Shown here: one piece after another, positions 14,854 to 21,138 of the stretch
Position numbering within the stretch: the stretch's first letter is position 1
Layout: each line of letters opens with the position of its first letter
Origin: Frondihabitans sp.
GTDB taxonomy: Bacteria > Actinomycetota > Actinomycetes > Actinomycetales > Microbacteriaceae
NCBI GenBank assembly: GCA_025464735.1
Contig: JAODMX010000389.1
Coordinates: 1 to 21,138 of the forward strand
Length of the DNA: 21,138 nt
Direction: 5' to 3'
The notes under the pieces: generated by a model
The model's database searches: none
What the model was told of the DNA's origin: nothing
Seen by the model: only the letters and a program-made list of their open reading frames with translations
Made by a program: the position numbers and the translations under genes

Positions 14854-17144
14854 TTCTCGACCACCAACCGACGGGCGTCCTCGAGGTCGGCCGGGGCCGG
14901 ATCCCGTGGCCCCTCCCCCGCGACCTCCTGACCGTGGTAGAGCACGGAGCGCCAGTCGAGCTCCTCTGCGACCGGCTCAGGAGCCTTGCGGGCACCGCGC
15001 GGCAGCTTCTCGACGAAGAGCCAGCCCGTCATGCCGAGCCAGACGTCGACGATCGAGTTCCCAATCCCGACGTACGCGATGGTCGCCCAGGTGGCGAGGA
15101 TCGTGTTGAACGCGGCGAAGGCCGCATTGCCCCAGTTCTGCTCGAGGTAGTCGCGGTAGAGGGTGACAAGGGAGAACAGGATGATGCCGTACGGGGCGAG
15201 CACGTAGAGCACCGGCGCGGCCGTGCGATTCTTCACCTTCGGCGTACGGGCGAAGGGAATCTTCTTGCCAGTGATCGCCTGCTGAAGAGACTTGAGCACA
15301 CCCGCGAGTTGGACGGGCAGGAGAATCAGGTTGAATCCGTAGATCCGGAACACGTCCGTGCGCTTGTATCCCGCAGCCTTGAGATCGCTCGCCATAGCGA
15401 CGAAGTAGGGCAGTGCCGCGAGCAGCACGAAGGGGCTGAGCAGGCGCGAGTCGTAGGGGAACGCGAGCATCAACACGAGCCCGAAGCTCGCCCAGGCAAT
15501 CGAGCCCATGTAGTTCACGCGGAGGGCCATCTCGGTGAGCGGAATTCTGGATCCTGCGCGCCGTCTCTCGCCGGCCTGACGGATCAACTTCGGCAGGATC
15601 AGGAGGCCACCGTTCGCCCAGCGGCGACGCTGAACGATGAGCGAGCCGAAGTCGGGCGGTGTGGCCGAGTAGCTGAGGCGTTCGGGGTAGTTGACGATGG
15701 TCCAGCCGTGTGTTCCGAGGTCGATCGACGACTCGGTGTCTTCGATCACGGTGCGGTCCTGGACGTATCGCCGGATCTCGAAGCCGCCGACCATTTCGCG
15801 CTCGACGATGTCTTCGAGAGCGCGTTTGCGGATCACCGCGTTGGCGCCCACCCAGAAAGCCGCTCCGAAGTGCGACATGCCCTGGTGCGAGATGTGCTGG
15901 AGGTCGGTGGTCGCTCCCGCCAAACGCTCGATGCGCGAGCCTGCGCCTCGGAACGACGAGTACGGAGTCTGGGTCACAGCGACACGCTCGTTGCCGGGCT
16001 CCTCGAGAAGGTGGACGAGCCGAAGGCAGTAGTCGCGCATCAGCAAGGAGTCGGCGTCGAGCGTCAGCAGGTACTCGCTGTCCGGGATCACGAGATCGCC
16101 GAGGGAGGCGCGCTGGACCGGACGCAGCACGATGCCCTTGGCCGCCGACTCCTGGCGGTACGCGCCGCCCATCAGCCCGATGTACGAGTTGAGGTTCATC
16201 GCCTTGTTCGCCTCGTGCGAGAGCGACGTGAAGAGCTTCCGCTCGAAGACGGTGACGTCCGCCTGAAAGGTCCAGACGAGGCGCCGGTAGAGCTCCGACA
16301 TCCGCGCGACGGCGAGGGCCTCGCGTTCGACGGACGCCACGTGCAGAGCGTTCGACACGAGCTCGAACTCGTCGGCGAGACCGCGAAGGATCTGGGAGGT
16401 GAAGAATTCGTCGACGTGGTCGGCCAGTTCTTCCGAGTCGGCCATCGACGTGAGCCAGGACGCCGCCGAGCTGTAGTGCTCTGAGAGGGTGCGCACCGCG
16501 TCGCTGTCGACGAAGTCATCCGCGCCGTACGACACCTCGAAGGCATCGGCCGCACGAGCAAACCGGTTGGCGGGCCCGGCGAGTGCACGCATGATGCCCT
16601 CGCCGAGAGTCCGGGTGGCGTCGAGGCGGGCGGCGACGAGCGGGTCGCTCGGGTGCGGCGGGTCGTCCAGCAGGAGCACGACACGCAGCGCGGGGTACTC
16701 CTGGAGCGCGGCGGACCAGAGAGTCTGACGGACGACCTGGGGCTCTTCCGCGTAGCTCGGCACCAGCACGGTCATCGACGAGTTTCGGCCGGTGAAGTGG
16801 CGGTCCAACTCAGCCCTCGGCACGCGAACGTGAGTGCTGAATCGGGTCAGGGCGCCCTGCCGGGCGACGAGATACATCAGCGCAGAAAAGCTGAGGAAGG
16901 TCACGATGACCAAGTAGCTGACGGCCTGGAGGGTGAATCCGTAGTCACCCCCGCGGTCGATGAACTGGCGCAGGATCGTCGAGACGACGTAGGCGATCCA
17001 GAACATGATCGTCGAGACGATCGCCATCCGACCCAGGGCGACCTTGCGGTCGCTTGGTCGGACGTGAATGGTGGGCAGCGGCGTGGTGGTCCGCTCGGAC
17101 CCCCACTGGCGTTTTCGGGCAGCACGCATCACGTGGACAGGCAT
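14850..17144 (-). CDS. Membrane GT2 processive glycosyltransferase (cellulose/chitin synthase-like)
   Basis: This 764-residue inner-membrane protein has two N-terminal helices (about 41-60 and 74-95), a cytosolic GT-A domain and about five C-terminal helices (545-563, 569-585, 600-617, 644-663, 678-700). Catalytic motifs are DD (160-161), LDADS with D363 and D365, IEDTES with E468 and D469, and QRRRW at 505-509. FARTPK (631-636) matches the F-x-x-T-x-K pattern of the BcsA gating loop. It should polymerise a nucleotide sugar and extrude the chain. About 200 residues separate the first DD from DAD, far more than in BcsA. No PilZ domain is present. ATG 17144 was chosen over GTG 17165 because GAGGAA precedes it. 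It is coupled to the GH18 gene. Confidence 0.9.
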   Translation of the reverse strand: MPVHVMRAARKRQWGSERTTTPLPTIHVRPSDRKVALGRMAIVSTIMFWIAYVVSTILRQFIDRGGDYGFTLQAVSYLVIVTFLSFSALMYLVARQGALTRFSTHVRVPRAELDRHFTGRNSSMTVLVPSYAEEPQVVRQTLWSAALQEYPALRVVLLLDDPPHPSDPLVAARLDATRTLGEGIMRALAGPANRFARAADAFEVSYGADDFVDSDAVRTLSEHYSSAASWLTSMADSEELADHVDEFFTSQILRGLADEFELVSNALHVASVEREALAVARMSELYRRLVWTFQADVTVFERKLFTSLSHEANKAMNLNSYIGLMGGAYRQESAAKGIVLRPVQRASLGDLVIPDSEYLLTLDADSLLMRDYCLRLVHLLEEPGNERVAVTQTPYSSFRGAGSRIERLAGATTDLQHISHQGMSHFGAAFWVGANAVIRKRALEDIVEREMVGGFEIRRYVQDRTVIEDTESSIDLGTHGWTIVNYPERLSYSATPPDFGSLIVQRRRWANGGLLILPKLIRQAGERRRAGSRIPLTEMALRVNYMGSIAWASFGLVLMLAFPYDSRLLSPFVLLAALPYFVAMASDLKAAGYKRTDVFRIYGFNLILLPVQLAGVLKSLQQAITGKKIPFARTPKVKNRTAAPVLYVLAPYGIILFSLVTLYRDYLEQNWGNAAFAAFNTILATWATIAYVGIGNSIVDVWLGMTGWLFVEKLPRGARKAPEPVAEELDWRSVLYHGQEVAGEGPRDPAPADLEDARRLVVEN

Positions 17145-17189
17145 GGATTCCTCGACCGGCCGCACGTTTCGGGTCGCGCAGCCTTCGGA

Positions 17190-17209
17190 CTGATCATTCG
17201 GGCGATCAG
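17190..17209. repeat. Inverted repeat in the GT2 leader
   Basis: CTGATC (17190-17195) and GATCAG (17204-17209) are exact inverted arms around an 8-base loop. The site lies 46-65 bp upstream of the GT2 ATG, just downstream of the candidate promoter. It could be an operator or a small leader hairpin. Confidence 0.35.
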
Positions 17210-17218
17210 ACCAGGACG

Positions 17219-17248
17219 AGCCTATTTGGTCCTCCTAAAGGGGGACAA
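17219..17248 (-). promoter_or_regulatory. Candidate promoter for the GT2-GH18 operon
   Basis: On the minus strand TTGTCC (17248-17243) is followed by an 18-bp spacer and TAGGCT (17224-17219), which fits a housekeeping sigma promoter with a TANNNT -10 box. The predicted leader to ATG 17144 is about 70 bases. G/C-run dyads lie immediately upstream, such as GGGG-ATTA-CCCC at 17259-17270. Confidence 0.4.
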
Positions 17249-17292
17249 GCAGTTTCCTGGGGATTACCCCCACTCTGGGGTCAGCGCGTCAT

Positions 17293-17574
17293 TCAGCGGG
17301 ATCGAAGGCGTCCACGACCGAAGGGAAATACCGGCGCGCGATAAACCAGCGCACCCGTGTCGGGTCCGACCGCAACCTCCGCGGAACCGAATCGCCAGAG
17401 CCGGTTGAAGAGGAAAACACCGATCACCGCGCAATCGTCGACTGCCCAGGTACCGACGCCCAACTGAGCCGGCTGACCGCGACCGCCGACCACCACGGTC
17501 GGCTTGGGCATCCACACGAGGCGGGGTCGCTCTAGTCGCAGCTCGATCCGTCGGGGCGTCGTCGGTGGCGTCAT
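17293..17574 (-). CDS. Small protein of unknown function
   Basis: This frame encodes 93 residues starting MTPPTTPRRIELR. I do not recognise a family. It begins with a basic strand (RRIELRLERPRLVW), continues with VVVGGRG and an alternating hydrophobic segment containing WAVDDCAVIGVFLFNRLWRFG, and ends in a basic tail. The composition is protein-like (Trp, Phe, aliphatics, balanced charge) and unlike the Arg/Ser-rich shadow frames here. The weak point is the start: there is no ribosome binding site before ATG 17574, and an in-frame stop lies a little further upstream. It sits 48 bp after the dehydrogenase stop on the same strand, so it may be the last gene of the ROK/dehydrogenase operon, or independent. 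Confidence 0.5.
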   Translation of the reverse strand: MTPPTTPRRIELRLERPRLVWMPKPTVVVGGRGQPAQLGVGTWAVDDCAVIGVFLFNRLWRFGSAEVAVGPDTGALVYRAPVFPFGRGRLRSR

Positions 17575-17622
17575 CGGGAGGAAGGCGGCGTCAAATGAGG
17601 CCGGCGGGCGACGAATCGGTGG

Positions 17623-18645
17623 TCATGGCACCAGACTAACGGTGCGTCCGGTTCGCACCGATTCTTGCGCGGCAAGGACGACCGCGAGAGTGTGAAGGCC
17701 CACCCGGATCCCTGGTTCCGGCTGGATCCCGGAACGAACGGCATCGAGGAATGTGCCCAGCATCGCGCCGTCGAAGTTGGGGCCGTAGGGCAGCACGCGA
17801 GCGACGCCGGTGGCACCGTCGATGCCGCGCACGCTCGGGCCGAAGAAGTCGATGTCGACCGTGCCGAGGGTGCCTGCGACCGAGATTTTCAGGCCGCCCC
17901 AGATCGGCGACGTATCAGGTTGGCTCCACGAGCAGTCGATCGCCGCGATCACATCGTCCGCGTAGCGGAGCGTGACGAGGCCGGCCGTCTCCGCCTTCGC
18001 CCGCTCGGCGTGCAGCTTCTGGTTGGCGAGCGCGGTGACCTCGACGACAGGAACCCCTCGAAGGGCCTCGAGCAGGTCGGTGATGTGCACGACGTGATCG
18101 ACGAGAGCGCCGCCGCCTGAGAGTTCTGGCTCCGTGAACCAGGAACGGGCGAGCGGCAGCATCCCGTTGTTGCTGCCGCGGATCGAGAACACCTCCCCGA
18201 GGGCGCCGCCCTCGTGGGCTGCGCGCAGACGATCAAAGGTGCCGGCGAACCGAACAGGGAACGCCATCATGAGGATGACGCCCGCACGCTCCACGGCGTC
18301 GCGCATGGCGAGGCCGTCTTCCCACGTCGTTGCGAGGGGCTTCTCACAGAGGACGTGCACGCCTCTGGCCGCTGCCCGTTCGACAAGCTCACGGTGACGA
18401 GCGTTCTCGCTCGTGACGATCACGGCGTCGGGCTCCCAGGCGAAGACCGCGTCGTAGTCGTCGGCGTAGTCGACACCGAGGGTGTTCGCCAGCTCTCGAC
18501 CGCGGACTTCGCCCGGCATGGTGATCACCGGAGCATCAGGATCCGAGCCGATCACCTCGACATCGGGCAGATCGCGCAGCGCCGACAGATAGCCGACCGC
18601 GTGCGTGTGGGCGAACGAAAGAACGCCGATGCGAAGTGCTCCCAT
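17623..18645 (-). CDS. Gfo/Idh/MocA family oxidoreductase
   Basis: This 340-residue NAD(P)-dependent dehydrogenase should oxidise a cyclitol, sugar or sugar derivative in the cytosol. The Rossmann start is RIGVLSFAHTHAVGYL (5-20), an unusual version in which AHTHA replaces the common GAG-x-G turn. The cofactor-domain signature is CEKPLA (100-105). The substrate-domain helix DHVVHITD (183-190) supplies the D-H-x-x-H-x-x-D residues of the family. ATG 18645 was chosen because GGAGG lies nine bases upstream and the first strand begins directly after. It starts one base after the stop of another dehydrogenase of the same family, so the two are probably translated together and act on successive or alternative substrates. 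Confidence 0.9.
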   Translation of the reverse strand: MGALRIGVLSFAHTHAVGYLSALRDLPDVEVIGSDPDAPVITMPGEVRGRELANTLGVDYADDYDAVFAWEPDAVIVTSENARHRELVERAAARGVHVLCEKPLATTWEDGLAMRDAVERAGVILMMAFPVRFAGTFDRLRAAHEGGALGEVFSIRGSNNGMLPLARSWFTEPELSGGGALVDHVVHITDLLEALRGVPVVEVTALANQKLHAERAKAETAGLVTLRYADDVIAAIDCSWSQPDTSPIWGGLKISVAGTLGTVDIDFFGPSVRGIDGATGVARVLPYGPNFDGAMLGTFLDAVRSGIQPEPGIRVGLHTLAVVLAAQESVRTGRTVSLVP

Positions 18646-18646
18646 C

Positions 18647-19642
18647 TCACCGCACCTCCGTCGACGCCAGGAGGTCGACGGGCTGCCCCGTCGCCAGGGA
18701 CTCGAGGGCCGCGTTCGCGATCCGCACGGCAACCCGACCATCGTCGGCGGTCACCCGGGGCGTCGGCCCGCCGGCGAAGGCGGCGAGATATTCGCGGAGC
18801 TCGAGGAAATACGGGTCTTCGGTGGGGTCGAGCTCGGGCAGGAGGCCGTTCGCGGCCGCCGGTGACTCCAGATCGGCGACGTAGTTGCGCTCAGCGAGAG
18901 AGGAGTGGGCGAGAGTACCCAGAGTGCCGGTCACCGAGTACTCCGTCGTGAACTGCAGGTGCGTGGGACCCCAGATGCCCGCGATGTGGCTGATGGCGCC
19001 CGAAGCGTGGCTGAGGAGCACGTGCGCCGCCTCGACGGGATGCTCGGCGTCACCGCGCCGGGTGGCCACGGCCGAGACTCGGACGACCTCCCCCGCGACC
19101 CAGCGGGCAATGTCGAGGTCGTGGATCATCTGGTCCATGATGATGCCGCCCGAGAGCGCCCGGTCGCCGAACCAGGGCGTCCGGGTGGGAAATGCGCCCG
19201 ATCGAGAGAACCGGAGCACGGCGAGATCGCCGAGAAGGCCGCGATCGACAGCCTCCTTCAGGCGGACGTATTCGGGGAAGAACCGCACCACGTGCGCCGG
19301 ATACAGCTGCAGGCCGAGCTCTCTCGCCGTCTCGACGAGGTCGTCGGCGTCGTCGTCGGATCGGGCCAGCGGCTTCTCGGAGACGACGTTCTTGCCGGCC
19401 TCGAGCGCACGGCGGACAACGTCGTGGTGGGTGTACGTCGGCGTAGCCACATCGACAAGGTCGGCGCGCTCGAGGAGTTCGTCGAGCGTGTCGACGACCT
19501 CCCCGCCGTAGCGCGCCACGAGTTCGTCGGCGCCGACCTCGGAATGCACGATCACGTGCCCGAGCCTGAGCAGGTTGGGCAGGTGGGCGTGGGCGATGCC
19601 GCCGGCGCCGACGAGGCCGATAGTGGGCGGATTGCCGGTCAT
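18647..19642 (-). CDS. Gfo/Idh/MocA family oxidoreductase
   Basis: This 331-residue dehydrogenase belongs to the same family as its downstream neighbour but is clearly divergent in sequence. The nucleotide-binding turn is canonical (VGAGGIAHAH, 11-20), followed by VATPTYTH and SEKPLA for cofactor binding. A substrate-domain helix MDQMIHDLDIARW carries the H-D-x-D residues. The ATG has AAGGAG about seven bases upstream and overlaps the ROK kinase stop as ATGA. With the ROK kinase and a second dehydrogenase, it suggests oxidation of a sugar or inositol-like compound before or after phosphorylation. The long open frame upstream of the ATG is a shadow of the ROK gene. Confidence 0.92.
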   Translation of the reverse strand: MTGNPPTIGLVGAGGIAHAHLPNLLRLGHVIVHSEVGADELVARYGGEVVDTLDELLERADLVDVATPTYTHHDVVRRALEAGKNVVSEKPLARSDDDADDLVETARELGLQLYPAHVVRFFPEYVRLKEAVDRGLLGDLAVLRFSRSGAFPTRTPWFGDRALSGGIIMDQMIHDLDIARWVAGEVVRVSAVATRRGDAEHPVEAAHVLLSHASGAISHIAGIWGPTHLQFTTEYSVTGTLGTLAHSSLAERNYVADLESPAAANGLLPELDPTEDPYFLELREYLAAFAGGPTPRVTADDGRVAVRIANAALESLATGQPVDLLASTEVR

Positions 19643-20640
19643 GGAAGCTCCTTCGAGAGAGTGGGGAGAGAGGGCTGTTGAAGAGAGGCCGGGTCGAGCA
19701 GCAGGGCGGCGCCGGCGAGACCCGCTCCGGATCCGACCAGCGACTGCTCGATTCGGGGCGGAGTGCGCCAGACGAGCTGCTCTTCGACCCGGGCTCGCAG
19801 CGGAGCCAGGAGGCGCTCCCCCGATTCGCCGAGGCCGCCGCCGATCACGATGGCGGCCGGATCGAGGACAGCGGCGAGGCCGGTGATGCCGATCGCCAGC
19901 GCTTGGATGGCGTCGTTCCAGATCCGATCCGCCACGTCGTCTCGTCCGAGCGCGGCCGCGACGTCGCGGGTGCCACCGACGACCGTGCCCCCTGCGGCCC
20001 GATACCGACGGAGAATCGCACTCGCGGAGGCATAGACCTCGATGCACCCGCGCTGTCCGCACGTGCAGAGTTCACCGCCGGGGATCACGGGGACGTGACC
20101 TAACTCGCCGGCCCCACCGCTGGCTCCCGAGATCACGACACCGCCGGTGACGATCGCGGCGGAGACGCCTGTTCCGATGGGGACGAAGACGAAGTCGTCG
20201 CCGTTGCGCGATGCGGCGATCCGTGCCGCTCTCTCGGCTCGCGCGGCGGCACGCGCGTCGTGTTCGAGGGCCACGGGCACGCCGAATCGCTCGGTGAGGA
20301 TGTCGACGAGAGGAAGGTCGGACCAGCCGAGATTGGTCGCGAACGTCACGTGTCCGCGGACACTGTCAACGAGCCCGGGCGAGGCGATCCCGATCCCCGC
20401 GAATCGGTGCCCCGTCGACTCGGCAGCCGCCGCAAGCTGGACGATGAGCGCGGATACGGCCTCGAGGGGATCCCCGTCGACGCCGAACGTCGGAGCCGTC
20501 GCCCGGTGCAGAACGGAGCCGCCATGGACCGCGACGGCACCCTTGACGGTGGTACCACCGATGTCAACGGCGACCACGGCCGGATCCGGAGCACTTTCGG
20601 GTTTGTCGATTGTCGTCACGGGCTCAGGCGGTCCGGACAT
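19639..20640 (-). CDS. ROK-family sugar kinase
   Basis: This 333-residue ROK protein is probably a glucokinase or other hexose/amino-sugar kinase. The phosphate loop is VAVDIGGTTVKGAV (23-36). The catalytic Asp is D128 in ALEHDARAAA. The ATP-binding GTG is at 156-158, and GGAGELGH (175-182) leads into the zinc site CTCGQRGCIE, with H182, C192, C194 and C199. There is no N-terminal DNA-binding domain, so it is an enzyme rather than a NagC/Mlc-type repressor. About 20 Pro-rich residues precede the first strand. ATG 20640 overlaps the upstream ROK gene by 17 bases. It is co-transcribed with two dehydrogenases. Substrate is not determinable by eye. Confidence 0.92.
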   Translation of the reverse strand: MSGPPEPVTTIDKPESAPDPAVVAVDIGGTTVKGAVAVHGGSVLHRATAPTFGVDGDPLEAVSALIVQLAAAAESTGHRFAGIGIASPGLVDSVRGHVTFATNLGWSDLPLVDILTERFGVPVALEHDARAAARAERAARIAASRNGDDFVFVPIGTGVSAAIVTGGVVISGASGGAGELGHVPVIPGGELCTCGQRGCIEVYASASAILRRYRAAGGTVVGGTRDVAAALGRDDVADRIWNDAIQALAIGITGLAAVLDPAAIVIGGGLGESGERLLAPLRARVEEQLVWRTPPRIEQSLVGSGAGLAGAALLLDPASLQQPSLPTLSKELP

Positions 20641-21138
20641 CGGTGTCTTTGAGCAGGGAATCGATCCGGGCCGGAGCGAGCACCTCGTCGAGGACGAGAA
20701 GGGTGGCGCCCCGGAGACCGGCCACCTGCGGGTTGCGGGTCGCCCGAACCTCGAGGTCACGCGCCACGAGCGGCAGACACCTCTGGAAGAGCTCGGCCCG
20801 GATAGCTGCCACCAGCGGCAGCGAAGCCGACATCGAACCTGCAAGCACGACCTCGCGCGGGTTGAAGAAGTTGACCACGCCAGCCAGTGCCTGACCGATG
20901 AGCATGCCGGCCTCGCGGAGCGCGTCGAGCGCCACCGGCTCGCCGCGGGCGCCGAGCGCGACGACATCGGGCGCGGTTTCGGCTTCGAACCCCTGCGCTC
21001 GCAGACTCGCGACGAGCGCACCACCGCTCGCGACCGACTCAAGACAGTTCGGGACTCCGCAGGTGCACGAGATGACCGAGACGCCGTCGACTGCCATGTG
21101 ACTGATCTCACCGGCGGCGCCGCCGATGCCACGGTGCA
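20624..21138 (-). CDS. ROK-family protein (regulator or kinase), N-terminus beyond window edge
   Basis: About 171 C-terminal residues are visible. Near the window edge, GGAAGEISH followed by CTCGVPNCLE matches the ROK signature with its zinc-binding cysteines. The rest matches the C-terminal ROK lobe, including the VVNFFNPREVVLAG stretch. The CxCG-x-x-N-CLE form and the downstream tandem ROK kinase make an N-terminally winged-helix repressor (NagC/XylR type) plausible, but that part lies outside the window. If so, it would autoregulate the operon in response to a sugar. The overlap of 17 bases with the kinase gene supports co-expression. Confidence 0.82.
   Translation of the reverse strand, partial: HRGIGGAAGEISHMAVDGVSVISCTCGVPNCLESVASGGALVASLRAQGFEAETAPDVVALGARGEPVALDALREAGMLIGQALAGVVNFFNPREVVLAGSMSASLPLVAAIRAELFQRCLPLVARDLEVRATRNPQVAGLRGATLLVLDEVLAPARIDSLLKDTDVRTA

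Noticed and set aside
13621..14931. Plus-strand open frame of 436 codons opposite the GH18 gene
   Set aside because: It covers the intact GH18 catalytic and CBM motifs on the other strand and has no domain of its own.
14934..16484. Long plus-strand open frame (516 codons) opposite the GT2 gene
   Set aside because: It is antisense to clear GT2 motifs and its translation is Arg/Gly/Glu/Val-rich with no recognisable domain. Long antisense frames are expected in high-GC DNA.
1..21138. CRISPR array, tRNA, rRNA, transposase or phage genes
   Set aside because: No spaced direct repeats, no RNA gene signature and no transposase, integrase or phage structural motif was seen in any frame.

Overview
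The window is high-GC DNA with short intergenic gaps, many stop/start overlaps of the ATGA or GTGA type, several GTG starts and one TTG start. The gene families (ROK, Gfo/Idh/MocA, DeoR with a class II aldolase, ABC-2 exporter with a secreted LolA-like partner, GT2 with a CBM5/12 glycosidase) suggest an Actinomycetota bacterium. Microbacteriaceae or relatives is my guess from overall character, not from a phylogenetic marker. I found no rRNA, tRNA, insertion sequence, prophage or CRISPR signal.

Region 1 (1-4454, minus strand) is a tightly coupled catabolic operon. In transcription order it encodes a BtpA/SgcQ-family TIM-barrel protein, a double-SIS isomerase/deglycase, a PfkB-family kinase, an Asp/Glu/hydantoin racemase and an amidohydrolase cut by the left edge. 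The four downstream genes overlap by 4 to 8 bases. The likely control site is a perfect 16-bp palindrome, with a related second site 62 bp away, in the divergent gap before 4629. The SIS plus PfkB pair recalls Amadori-compound (fructosamine) deglycation pathways, but this set of five is not one I can assign to a known pathway.

Region 2 (4629-7235) holds a small-molecule phosphotransferase (APH fold) and a nucleotidyltransferase-fold protein on the plus strand, converging on a short-chain dehydrogenase. The dehydrogenase has a repeated CAAGTAC operator-like array upstream.

Region 3 (7500-10235) is a sugar-phosphate module: class II ketose-bisphosphate aldolase plus a LacC/FruK-type kinase on the minus strand, divergent from a DeoR-family regulator across a nested dyad. 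It would make and cleave a ketose bisphosphate.

Region 4 (10322-13273, plus strand) encodes a secreted LolA/RseB-like protein followed by an ABC-2-type exporter (ATPase and permease).

Region 5 (13282-17144, minus strand) pairs a processive, membrane-embedded GT2 polysaccharide synthase with a membrane-anchored GH18 chitinase-like protein carrying two CBM5/12 modules, overlapping by 4 bases. It resembles a bacterial synthase/hydrolase pair of the BcsA/BcsZ kind, but with chitinase-type chemistry. This is the most interesting candidate system in the window.

Region 6 (17293-21138, minus strand) is a second sugar operon: a ROK protein cut by the right edge, a ROK sugar kinase, two tandem Gfo/Idh/MocA dehydrogenases and a small protein of unknown function.
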